DNA of 7,772 nt from an uncultured Acetatifactor sp. GTDB taxonomy: Bacteria > Bacillota > Clostridia > Lachnospirales > Lachnospiraceae. The stretch is from positions 1 to 7,772 of the forward strand of contig CAJTZD010000113.1 of the NCBI GenBank assembly GCA_910584235.1, given 5' to 3'. Positions 1-5,752 of this stretch are shown here, piece after piece. The notes below the pieces were generated by a model that saw nothing but the letters and a program-made list of their open reading frames with translations, did not search any database and was not told where the DNA came from. Each line of letters opens with the position of its first letter. The first letter of the stretch is position 1. The position numbers were made by a program, and so were the translations under genes.

Positions 1-20
1 ACAGGCTTTATGCGGCCTGT
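1..20 (+). terminator. Possible truncated terminator hairpin at the left edge
   Basis: ACAGGC at 1-6 pairs perfectly with GCCTGT at 15-20 around an 8-base loop, and a T-rich stretch (TATTTTCCCTTTATT) follows from 24. The stem could continue to the left of the window, since 21-24 (GGCT) would need AGCC just before base 1. It may terminate a plus-strand gene lying off the left edge. The visible stem is short and the T-run is interrupted, so this is tentative. Confidence 0.3.
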
Positions 21-108
21 GGCTATTTTCCCTTTATTCATCTGTTGAACTCCCGACACGGGCACTTTTCCAAAAAAATGTCAATTCATTAAAGATGCCC
101 CCTCGCAA

Positions 109-132
109 AACTTCTATAAGAACTTCTATAGA
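109..132 (+). repeat. Tandem 12-base repeat upstream of the GGDEF gene
   Basis: AACTTCTATAAG at 109-120 is followed directly by AACTTCTATAGA at 121-132. The first ten bases are identical and the period is 12. The junction also contains a small palindrome, AGAACTTCT at 119-127. The second copy overlaps the candidate -35 box (129-134), which is where a regulator site would affect transcription. Repeat and position are seen directly; a binding function is inferred. Confidence 0.5.
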
Positions 133-158
133 CAAATACACCGAATTTATGGTAAATT
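129..158 (+). promoter_or_regulatory. Candidate promoter of the PocR-GGDEF-HD gene
   Basis: TAGACA at 129-134 matches five of six bases of the sigma-A -35 box. TAAATT at 153-158 matches four of six bases of the -10 box and carries an extended -10 TG at 150-151. The spacer is 18 bases. Transcription would begin near 165, leaving a leader of about 18 bases before the ATG at 183, just enough for the ribosome site. The very short leader makes this placement uncertain. Confidence 0.35.
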
Positions 159-167
159 AGATATAGT

Positions 168-176
168 AAGGGGGGG
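168..176 (+). promoter_or_regulatory. Ribosome binding site with a G7 tract
   Basis: AAGGGGGGG lies six bases before the ATG at 183. It can pair with the anti-Shine-Dalgarno sequence through AAGG but is an unusual site, because the usual internal A of AGGAGG is replaced by an unbroken run of seven G (170-176). A length change in this run would alter SD-to-start spacing. Confidence 0.6.
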
Positions 177-182
177 TACGTC

Positions 183-1808
183 ATGGATACATACACATTC
201 CAGGATATATTCGACATAGATTTCATGCAGAAGCTCATAGATTCTCTGTCCGCGGCGCTGCAGGTGGGCATCAGCATCAGGGGGCCCCAAGGCGAACGTA
301 TCACAAAGGACAGCGACTACTGCAGTTTCTGCCGCGATATTGTAAAAAAGACTCCCATTGGGAATGCGCGCTGCGAGATGTCTGACAGAGCGCTCAGCGC
401 CCACAGTGACACAAAACCCTATATCTGCCACTGCCAGTCCGCGGGCCTCACGGATGCCAGCGTCAGCATTCTGGTGGAGGGCAGGCATCTGGCCAGTATC
501 CTGGTAGGACAGGTACGTCTGGCAGAGGATGTGCCGGACGAGGAGGAATACCGCACCAACGCCCGTATTCTGCAGTTGGACGAGGACGAGTTTCTGGAAC
601 ATGTGCATGGGATTCCCGTGATCACAAAGGCACATTTTGAGGATATCTTGGATCTGCTCTCTCTGCTGGCCAATCAGTTTTCCCAGATTGGCTGCGGAAA
701 TCTGCGGCTGCGGACCGCCGTCAGCTCCCTGGAGCATCAGCGGCTTGCCCACCAGCAGGAGAAGACCGTCCTGGAGACTCTGGCGGAAAAAGACTCCATG
801 ACCGGTCTGTATAACCGCCGGAAATTTGAAGAGATCATGGATATGTACGCCGGCCAGAAAGGCCGCCGGATCTGCATGATATCCGCGGACGCCAATTTCC
901 TGAAGCTTACCAACGACATCTTCGGCCACAAGGCCGGGGACCAGCTTTTGATAAATGCCGCCAAGATCATGGACAGCCTGGCAAAAAGCGACTGGCTGGT
1001 GGCGCGCTGCGGCGGAGATGAATTCCGTGTCATCCTGCCCGACACCACTTTGGAGACCGCGTTGGATTACTGCCGCAGGGTAGCCAGGGACTGCGGCAAG
1101 GACACCACCCTCTCCCTGCCCCTGTCCGTGGCATTGGGCGCCGCCGACTGGAACAGCGAGCACGAGACTCTGCAGGACTGCTTCTCCAGGGCGGATGCCA
1201 AGATGTACCAGAACAAGGCAGTGCTCAAACACGAGCTGCATGTGCCGGACTATATTATGGACAGATTATACGATAAGCAGATTCTGAGTAAAAAAGTAGT
1301 GGAATACGCGGCGGAAATGGCCTTTGCATTCTCCCGGCGGCTGGGTCTTCCCCAGGAACATGCCCTGGAAGTCAGCATGGCTGCCAGATATCAGGACATC
1401 GGCATGGCAAAGCTTCCGGAATCTTTCTATATCCGGGGGCAGTCCAGGACAGAGGAGGAGTCCCTTCGGTTCAAGACCCATGTCACCCACGGATACACCA
1501 TGGCAAGGCAGTTCGAGGAGCTTTACAAGGTGGCGGACATTATCCTGCACTCCCATGAGAGTTGGGACGGCAAAGGGTATCCCAATCAGCTGGCCGGGGA
1601 ACAAATTCCCACGGAGTCCAGGATCATTCACATCGTGGGAGATTACACCTATTGGACCGTGCCTACCATTTCCGGCGGAAATTATTCAAGGGAAATCGTC
1701 ATACACAAAATGCGGGAGCTGGCCGGCAGCATCTATGATCCGGAACTGACGGAACAGTTTTTCGGCTTCCTGGAGGATTATGAGCATAAGACGCCCTGCC
1801 CCGACTGA
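183..1808 (+). CDS. PocR-sensor diguanylate cyclase with degenerate HD-GYP domain
   Basis: A 541-residue protein with no predicted membrane segment, probably a cytoplasmic c-di-GMP signalling enzyme. Residues about 8-170 resemble a PocR ligand-binding domain and carry cysteines 47, 50, 64, 82 and 84. A short linker leads to a GGDEF domain (about 203-348) with DSMTGLYNRR, a DANFLKLTND metal/nucleotide segment, an intact CGGDEF at 276-281 and the closing ADAKMYQNK. The product-inhibition RxxD site is not kept: KSDW occupies it. Residues about 367-535 are HD-GYP-like with WDGKGYP at 461-467, His433 and Asp487 present. The HD pair reads Gln404-Asp405, and the usual HHE reads Ser457-His458-Glu459. 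The likely reading is an active cyclase with a weakened or non-catalytic HD domain. The ATG start is set by the purine-rich site at 168-176. Monocistronic; the gene ends at a strong terminator. Domain calls are firm; activity and ligand are inferred. Confidence 0.9.
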   Translation: MDTYTFQDIFDIDFMQKLIDSLSAALQVGISIRGPQGERITKDSDYCSFCRDIVKKTPIGNARCEMSDRALSAHSDTKPYICHCQSAGLTDASVSILVEGRHLASILVGQVRLAEDVPDEEEYRTNARILQLDEDEFLEHVHGIPVITKAHFEDILDLLSLLANQFSQIGCGNLRLRTAVSSLEHQRLAHQQEKTVLETLAEKDSMTGLYNRRKFEEIMDMYAGQKGRRICMISADANFLKLTNDIFGHKAGDQLLINAAKIMDSLAKSDWLVARCGGDEFRVILPDTTLETALDYCRRVARDCGKDTTLSLPLSVALGAADWNSEHETLQDCFSRADAKMYQNKAVLKHELHVPDYIMDRLYDKQILSKKVVEYAAEMAFAFSRRLGLPQEHALEVSMAARYQDIGMAKLPESFYIRGQSRTEEESLRFKTHVTHGYTMARQFEELYKVADIILHSHESWDGKGYPNQLAGEQIPTESRIIHIVGDYTYWTVPTISGGNYSREIVIHKMRELAGSIYDPELTEQFFGFLEDYEHKTPCPD

Positions 1809-1850
1809 CCGCGGGCAGCCGCCTGCCGGCTCCTGTTACAATACATATCC

Positions 1851-1884
1851 AAAGAAGCATGCCCTAATCGGCATGCTTCTTTTT
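1851..1884. terminator. Hairpin terminator between convergent genes, probably bidirectional
   Basis: A perfect 13-base-pair stem (1851-1863 with 1870-1882) encloses a 6-base loop, CTAATC. On the plus strand it ends in TTTTT (1880-1884), a good intrinsic terminator for the GGDEF gene, 42 bases past its stop. On the minus strand the 3' arm ends in CTTCTTT and is followed by GGATATG, a weaker tail. It lies just past the stop of the ABC permease at 1906, so it probably ends that operon too. Confidence 0.9.
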
Positions 1885-1905
1885 CCCTTGAATCCATGTT
1901 TTGAT

Positions 1906-3162
1906 TTAGTCGTTCTTCCGTAAGTCTTTCAGCGCCGCGCCGATCTTGATGGGATTGCCGTAGCGCAGGGTTCCCATGCGGTACAGCTTTGCCCCCAGGA
2001 TCCCGGTTCCTGCGATGGACGCCGCCAGTATCAGGAATGACACCACGATCTCCCATACCGCCACGCTGCCCATGGCCACTCTGGCAAACATGGTACTGTA
2101 GGAGCTGATTGGCAGGAACGATAATATCCTGATAACCGGTCCGTCTATATTCATCAACTGCAGCAGCGAGAAGAAGTACACGCCCATCACCACCACCAGC
2201 AGACCGGACACGCTCTTGCTGATGTCCTCGGTCTTGCTGACCAGCGCCCCCATGGCGCCGAACAGGAACGCGTAGAACAGATAGCCTCCCAGTCCGAAGA
2301 AAGCGAAAGAAACCAATACCTCTGCGGGAACATGCAGGAACATATCCAGCATACCGCCCCACTGCTGCCTGTTGACCTGATAGGACAAAAGGATCGCCGC
2401 CAGGATGACTCCCATCTGGAACACACCCCCTATGGCGCCGGCAATGACCTTGCCGAACAGCAGGCTGTTGGGGGAAGTGCTGGTGACCAGCACCTCGATG
2501 GCCCGGTTGCTCTTCTCGCTGGTCACGGACACCGCTATCATCTGACCGTAATATACGATCAGCATGAACACGATGATCACCAGCACATAGCAGTACCAGT
2601 AATTGCTGCCCGAATCCTTATTTAATATCTGCTCCGTCACCGTGATGGGCACATCGTACATGGCGGTGATCTCCCCCAGATCCCAGCCTTTTGTCCGGCT
2701 GTACTGCATCCGGTAGAACAGCTTCATGGCCTGTTCAAAGACAGAGGTGTTATGGTCCGTCATGGCCTTATTGAAGACATAGTACTCATACTGAGTCGGC
2801 CCCGTGACCACGAATCCGGCCTCCGCATCCTGTGCCTCCACGGAAGCCCTCAGAGCATCCGCGTCCCCGGCCTCTTTCCAGTCCACCTCAGGGAACATCT
2901 CCTGCAGCACCTCGGGCTGTACGACTCCGGGCTCATCCACATACAGGAACAGGGGCCTCTCTCCCTCCCGGACCTCTTTTTCGCTGCTCTCTTTGTCTCC
3001 CCCTGCCACCTGTACGCCGGTAAAGCCGGACATATCCACGAACCGGGGCAGGAAAAGCGCCGCCGCTCCCAGAACCACAAGCGCCACGGTAAGCCCCATG
3101 AACACCTTGTTGGTAAAATATTCTTTTAATTCGTATTTCAGTACAATGCCAAATCCTTTCAT
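1906..3162 (-). CDS. ABC-2 type permease, NatB/YhaP-like
   Basis: A 418-residue membrane subunit of an ABC exporter. It starts with a cytoplasmic amphipathic stretch and a first membrane segment at about 21-38. A large, charged, probably extracytoplasmic domain (about 40-185) follows. Five more hydrophobic segments lie near 188-208, 237-261, 281-307, 318-337 and 369-392. The motif EKSNRAIEVLVTSTSP (216-231), followed by LLFGKVIA, is typical of NatB-like ABC-2 permeases, as is LPISSYSTMF (350-359). The start ATG (3162-3160) overlaps the TGA of the ATPase gene by four bases, and GAGGAAG precedes it, so translation is probably coupled and the two products form one transporter. Relatives include NatB (sodium efflux) and Bacillus YhaP. 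The substrate cannot be read from sequence. Confidence 0.88.
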   Translation of the reverse strand: MKGFGIVLKYELKEYFTNKVFMGLTVALVVLGAAALFLPRFVDMSGFTGVQVAGGDKESSEKEVREGERPLFLYVDEPGVVQPEVLQEMFPEVDWKEAGDADALRASVEAQDAEAGFVVTGPTQYEYYVFNKAMTDHNTSVFEQAMKLFYRMQYSRTKGWDLGEITAMYDVPITVTEQILNKDSGSNYWYCYVLVIIVFMLIVYYGQMIAVSVTSEKSNRAIEVLVTSTSPNSLLFGKVIAGAIGGVFQMGVILAAILLSYQVNRQQWGGMLDMFLHVPAEVLVSFAFFGLGGYLFYAFLFGAMGALVSKTEDISKSVSGLLVVVMGVYFFSLLQLMNIDGPVIRILSFLPISSYSTMFARVAMGSVAVWEIVVSFLILAASIAGTGILGAKLYRMGTLRYGNPIKIGAALKDLRKND

Positions 3163-4076
3163 TCTTCCTCACCCACTTTCAATACAAAAATATCGTTCAG
3201 GGAGGGCTCATAGCTGCCGAACCGCTCTACCTCCACATCCGAAGCCGCAAGCGCAGCCATAACGCCTTTTCTGTTCGCGCCCTCTTTCAGCTCCAGGATC
3301 AGGAAATCCTTTTTCCGGTCGGAGACGCTTACCAGGTCTGCCCACTTTCTCTGCGTCCTGTCCGTCAGCTCCTCTAAGGACAGATTCTCCGCCGCCAGCA
3401 TCAGGCGGTTCTTGCCGTATTCTTTCTTGATGTCCCGCAGTCTCCCGGCCAGCACTACCTCTCCCTGATTGATAATGGCGATCTCATCGCAGAATTCCTC
3501 CACATAGCTCATCTGATGGCTGGAAAAGATCACGATCCTGTTGTCCGCTATGAGCTCGTTCACCACGTCTTTCAAAATCTGGGAGTTCACCGGATCCAGT
3601 CCGCTGAAAGGCTCATCCAGAATGATGATCTCCGGATTGCTCACCAGCGTGGCGGCCAGCTGCACTTTCTGCTGATTGCCTTTGGAAAGCGTCTCCAGCT
3701 TCCTGGTCTCATACTCGGACACCTCCAGCCGGGAAAGCCACTTTTTCGCGCTCTCTTTGGCCTCTTTGGGGTTCATCCCCCGCAGGCAGGCCAGGTAGAT
3801 CATCTGGTCTATGACTGTCCTCTTCGGATACAGGCCCCGCTCCTCCGGCAGATAGCCTATCCGGTGCTTTGCAGGCACGAACCTCTTTCCGTCCAGCAGA
3901 ATCTCCCCGCTGTTTGCGTGGAACACATCCATCAGGATACGGATCGTGGTCGTCTTGCCCGCGCCGTTCCTGCCCAATAATCCCAATGCCTTACCGCTCT
4001 CCACATGAAAGTCGATGCCATGGAGCACTTCCTTGTCCCCAAAGCTCTTGCGGATGCCTTTTACCTCTAGTTTCAT
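3159..4076 (-). CDS. ABC transporter ATP-binding protein, YhaQ/NatA-like
   Basis: A 305-residue cytoplasmic ATPase that would power the adjacent permease. Visible motifs are Walker A GRNGAGKTT (35-43), GYLPEERGLY in the Q-loop region (74-83), the signature LSKGNQQKV (130-138), Walker B IIILDEPFSGLDP (150-162) and the H-loop histidine in SSHQM (His187). Having PEE at the Q-loop and SKGNQQK instead of SGGQ is usual for the YhaQ-type branch, not a defect. Residues about 225-302 fit the C-terminal DUF4162-type domain, ending in SYEPSLNDIFVLKV. I chose ATG 4076 because family members begin MxLEV and a GGATAGG site lies seven bases upstream. An in-frame ATG at 4082 and a GTG at 4112 are alternatives, adding 2 or 12 residues. 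It is second in a padR-ATPase-permease operon and overlaps the permease by four bases. Export substrate unknown. Confidence 0.9.
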   Translation of the reverse strand: MKLEVKGIRKSFGDKEVLHGIDFHVESGKALGLLGRNGAGKTTTIRILMDVFHANSGEILLDGKRFVPAKHRIGYLPEERGLYPKRTVIDQMIYLACLRGMNPKEAKESAKKWLSRLEVSEYETRKLETLSKGNQQKVQLAATLVSNPEIIILDEPFSGLDPVNSQILKDVVNELIADNRIVIFSSHQMSYVEEFCDEIAIINQGEVVLAGRLRDIKKEYGKNRLMLAAENLSLEELTDRTQRKWADLVSVSDRKKDFLILELKEGANRKGVMAALAASDVEVERFGSYEPSLNDIFVLKVGEEE

Positions 4077-4112
4077 CCTCATACCTATCCGCGCGCCGCG
4101 ACACGCGCTCAC

Positions 4113-4147
4113 AAAAAATCGGTTGCATACGCTTTTTTATCCAACCG
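4113..4147 (-). terminator. Weak hairpin with T-run between padR and the ABC ATPase
   Basis: Read on the minus strand, CGGTTG (4147-4142) can pair with CAACCG (4125-4120) across a 16-base loop, followed by A and six T (4118-4113). It sits in the 162-base gap between the padR stop (4239) and the ATPase start (4076). It could attenuate read-through into the pump genes or be chance. The six-pair stem and large loop make it weak. I see no other clear signal in this gap and no separate promoter for the ATPase. Confidence 0.25.
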
Positions 4148-4238
4148 CCCCTCCACACGTCCCTCCGTTTCAGCACAGAATCTTTTCCGGGTCCGCGCCT
4201 CATGTAATCCCCATGCAGATTTCCTCTCAATCCACCGT

Positions 4239-4562
4239 TTATACCCCCCCTGACAGAATTTTCATCCCGTCCGCCAGCTGCTGCCCCAGGCGCTTAGTCT
4301 CCTCCCCCAACAGCTCCATGCCAATCTGCGTCAGACAGTATGCCTTTTTCCCATCCTCATACCGCACCTCAACAACACCGTCCGCAGTCAGCCGCCCCAC
4401 CATGGTATAGAGGGTGCCCGTGCCCAAAAGCAGCCTGTCCTGAGTCAATGCCGCCACATACTGCATGATAGCATATCCGTGCCTGGGCTTGATAACCGCC
4501 AGCAAAGTATAATAAGTAGTCTCCGTCATGGGTATGTACTTTTTCCGTAAAGCCTCATTCAA
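4239..4562 (-). CDS. PadR-family transcriptional repressor
   Basis: A 107-residue DNA-binding protein of the short PadR class, close to the usual length. The winged-helix part spans about residues 12-82 with landmarks PRHGYAIMQ (26-34), LGTGTLYTMVGRL (46-58, the recognition helix region) and the wing YEDGKKAYCLT (68-78). The last 25 or so residues form the helix that normally makes the dimer. No in-frame ATG follows the strong AAGGAGGG (4569-4576) until residue 12. Two consecutive TTG codons occur instead, at 4565 and 4562. I chose 4562 because it is seven bases from GGAGG. PadR proteins commonly repress a neighbouring exporter and are released by its substrate. Here the gene is first in an operon with an ATPase and permease, which fits that role. 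A C7 run (plus strand 4244-4250) lies in its last codons. Confidence 0.88.
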   Translation of the reverse strand: MNEALRKKYIPMTETTYYTLLAVIKPRHGYAIMQYVAALTQDRLLLGTGTLYTMVGRLTADGVVEVRYEDGKKAYCLTQIGMELLGEETKRLGQQLADGMKILSGGV

Positions 4563-4568
4563 CAATAT

Positions 4569-4576
4569 CCCTCCTT
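4569..4576 (-). promoter_or_regulatory. Strong ribosome binding site that fixes a TTG start for padR
   Basis: AAGGAGGG on the minus strand is a near-perfect anti-Shine-Dalgarno match. It lies four bases (from GGAGG) before the TTG at 4565 and seven before the TTG at 4562, but about 40 before the first in-frame ATG at 4529. The site therefore supports a TTG start, preferably 4562. Confidence 0.8.
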
Positions 4577-4622
4577 AAAAAAGTCTCCGCACCAAAAAAC
4601 AAACTGCCCCCATATCTGCTCT

Positions 4623-4646
4623 CAACATGTCTGCCTGCAACATGTC
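4623..4646. repeat. Direct repeat with two ACATGT palindromes in the padR leader
   Basis: CAACATGTC occurs at 4623-4631 and again at 4638-4646, a 15-base offset. Each copy contains the palindrome ACATGT (4625-4630 and 4640-4645). Seen as a pair they form ATGT, nine bases, ACAT. PadR-family operators are known to use ATGT/ACAT dyads, so this is a candidate repressor site. It lies downstream of the candidate promoter and upstream of the ribosome site. Binding is inferred. Confidence 0.45.
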
Positions 4647-4667
4647 GTTCATCGACACATCGTCGAT
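4643..4667. promoter_or_regulatory. Overlapping inverted repeats at the padR transcription start, candidate operator
   Basis: ATCGAC (4651-4656) and GTCGAT (4662-4667) form a perfect 6-5-6 dyad. Overlapping it, TGTCG (4643-4647) and CGACA (4653-4657) form a 5-5-5 dyad. Thus GTCG, CGAC and GTCG cores recur every nine bases on alternating strands. The cluster starts next to the candidate -10 region at 4669-4679, where a bound dimer would block initiation. The pattern is seen directly; its use by the adjacent PadR protein is inferred. Confidence 0.5.
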
Positions 4668-4673
4668 AAATAT

Positions 4674-4703
4674 AAAGTACCACGTATCCACCCCCCCTGT
4701 CAA
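4674..4703 (-). promoter_or_regulatory. Candidate promoter of the padR-ABC operon
   Basis: On the minus strand a perfect TTGACA lies at 4703-4698, preceded by an A/T-rich stretch. At an 18-base spacer the -10 would be TACTTT (4679-4674), a poor match. The better TATATT (4674-4669) would need a 23-base spacer. The spacer begins with seven G. The -35 box is convincing, the -10 assignment is not. Confidence 0.45.
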
Positions 4704-4773
4704 CCAAAAATCTCAAAAAACCAAAATTTCCATACCACTTCAGCCCCTATCCGGGCAATTGCAAATTCCCGCC

Positions 4774-4803
4774 AAAAAACCGCCGGAGAACTCCCCCGGC
4801 GGT
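4774..4803 (-). terminator. Intrinsic terminator of the phosphatase transcript
   Basis: On the minus strand an 8-pair GC-rich stem, ACCGCCGG with CCGGCGGT, spans 4803-4796 and 4786-4779. It has a 9-base loop and is followed by a run of T down to 4774. It lies about 120 bases past the phosphatase stop codon and before the padR promoter, so it isolates the two units. The plus strand has no T-run after the stem. Confidence 0.9.
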
Positions 4804-4921
4804 CCAAACAGCAATAATCCAAATCCCCCCCTGCCCCACCCCAAAACCAATCCGTAACAGCTCCTTTTCCTCGTCCCCCGGAAATACATTATCCCCTCGG
4901 TAAAGATACGGAACCGCGTTT

Positions 4922-5656
4922 TCAGCCGTGCCGCTCCTTTTCCTCGTCAAAGGTCTCGCAGAATCTGGCTGCGAAAGAGGGTTCCTCCCCGGCCGCGTAC
5001 AGATGGGAGATATCTCCGAAAGAACTCACGCGGAAAATTGCCTCCCTCTGTCGGCGCTCTTCGGTATAGATCGTGGTCACCGAGGACGGCGCGGCACAGA
5101 AAGAATGCCAGAGTATCATGGGAGAGATGTTCATCAGGCGGCTTAACAGCACGCACTCCATGCCGAAATGGCAGAAGAGCGCCAGCGTGTCCCTGTTGGG
5201 GCGCTCTGCCCGGTAGAATTTTCCCTCCCGGACATAGCCGTGCTCAGCCAAAAGGGCGTCAAAGTTTTGAATCACCTCCGCGTAGGCCCCGCCTACCCCG
5301 GCCTCCCGCATAATGTCCGTATCCGCCCAGCGGTCCGGCCGGAAATAGGCCTCCTCAGCCATCCAGTCCCGGGGCACCCAGTCCCATACGATGGAGCGCT
5401 GCTCCCCCTCCAGGTCAGGCCGCCTGATTGCGGGCCAGAACTCCCGCAGCCATTTGCATTCCGTGGCTGTCCTGCCCATCTTCTGCAGGGTAAGGGAAGC
5501 CGTGTCCTTAGCTCTTCCCAGGGAGGACACATAGAAATAGTCCACCTCCATCTGTGAAATCTTCCGGGACAGCAGCTCCGCCTCCCGCCAGCCCTTTTCC
5601 GTCAGGGAATCCTTTGCATAGTCCGGGTCCCCATGCCTTATGATCAGTAGTCTCAT
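4922..5656 (-). CDS. Histidine phosphatase family protein (phosphoglycerate mutase-like)
   Basis: A 244-residue cytoplasmic protein of the histidine phosphatase superfamily. The phosphate-accepting histidine is His8 in LLIIRHGDPDY. The second half of the pocket appears as SSLGRAKDTA (44-53, Arg48), a candidate acid Glu72 in WLREFW, and His163 in FCHFG. The common SPxxRA motif reads SSLGRA, so the proline is replaced by serine. The middle (about 75-150) is a Trp-rich insert with WDWVPRDWM (91-99). The overall style, including LTEKGWREAELL and FCAAPSSVTTIYTEERR, matches proteins I recall from Lachnospiraceae. The ATG at 5656 has GGAGGA (5668-5663) at a good spacing. Substrate unknown; a sugar-phosphate or small phosphoester is a guess. 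It lies 96 bases after the metal ATPase on the same strand, without a clear terminator between them. Confidence 0.88.
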   Translation of the reverse strand: MRLLIIRHGDPDYAKDSLTEKGWREAELLSRKISQMEVDYFYVSSLGRAKDTASLTLQKMGRTATECKWLREFWPAIRRPDLEGEQRSIVWDWVPRDWMAEEAYFRPDRWADTDIMREAGVGGAYAEVIQNFDALLAEHGYVREGKFYRAERPNRDTLALFCHFGMECVLLSRLMNISPMILWHSFCAAPSSVTTIYTEERRQREAIFRVSSFGDISHLYAAGEEPSFAARFCETFDEEKERHG

Positions 5657-5730
5657 GCTTTCTCCTCCGTTTCTCTTTTCACTCTTCCTCCGGGCCGCGC
5701 CTTTGCCTCTCCGTACCGCAGGTTCCTATC

Positions 5731-5739
5731 ATTGTAACA
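5731..5739 (-). promoter_or_regulatory. Candidate extended -10 promoter of the phosphatase gene
   Basis: TGTTACAAT on the minus strand (5739-5731) has the extended -10 TG and a five-of-six -10 hexamer. No good -35 box lies 16-18 bases upstream. A start near 5724 would give a leader of about 68 bases. Read-through from the metal ATPase is the alternative. Confidence 0.3.
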
Positions 5740-5752
5740 CAGAATCGTCGGT

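Larger units (their letters stand above)
4566..4921. other. Gene-free region between padR and the phosphatase
   Basis: No convincing gene lies in these 356 bases. The padR-proximal part holds the leader, candidate operator repeats and a promoter. The part near 4774-4803 holds the phosphatase terminator. The rest is A- and C-rich on the plus strand, with C7 runs at 4691-4697 and 4825-4831. Between 4804 and 4921 I see only untranslated tail. Confidence 0.6.

Noticed and set aside
147..1241. 364-codon minus-strand open frame opposite the GGDEF gene
   Set aside because: It is the shadow of a strongly supported plus-strand gene. Its protein is rich in Gly, Gln, His and Val without recognisable domains, and no ribosome site is evident.
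1814..1827. Small hairpin (GGCAG with CTGCC) just after the GGDEF stop codon
   Set aside because: It has only five pairs and no T-run follows. The stronger hairpin at 1851-1882 explains termination.
1778..2362. 194-codon minus-strand open frame
   Set aside because: It overlaps the ABC permease in another frame of the same strand, has Arg/Gly-rich low-information sequence and runs through the terminator hairpin at 1851-1884.
3991..4230. 79-codon minus-strand open frame in the padR-ATPase gap
   Set aside because: It starts at TTG without a good ribosome site, overlaps the ATPase by about 85 bases, and its Arg-rich sequence has no recognisable fold.
1906..4562. Idea that the PadR-ABC unit belongs to a lantibiotic or bacteriocin immunity cluster
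   Set aside because: No precursor peptide, modification enzyme or two-component system is visible nearby, so the specific claim cannot be supported.
4627..4857. 76-codon plus-strand open frame between padR and the phosphatase
   Set aside because: It is Pro/Asn/Lys-rich low-complexity sequence with no ribosome site, and it covers the operator repeats, promoter and terminator of the opposite strand.
4747..4950. 67-codon minus-strand open frame after the phosphatase
   Set aside because: It overlaps the phosphatase end in another frame and reads through a clear intrinsic terminator.
5168..5557. 129-codon plus-strand open frame opposite the phosphatase
   Set aside because: It is antisense to a conserved gene, rich in Pro, Gly and Arg, and has no domain signal.
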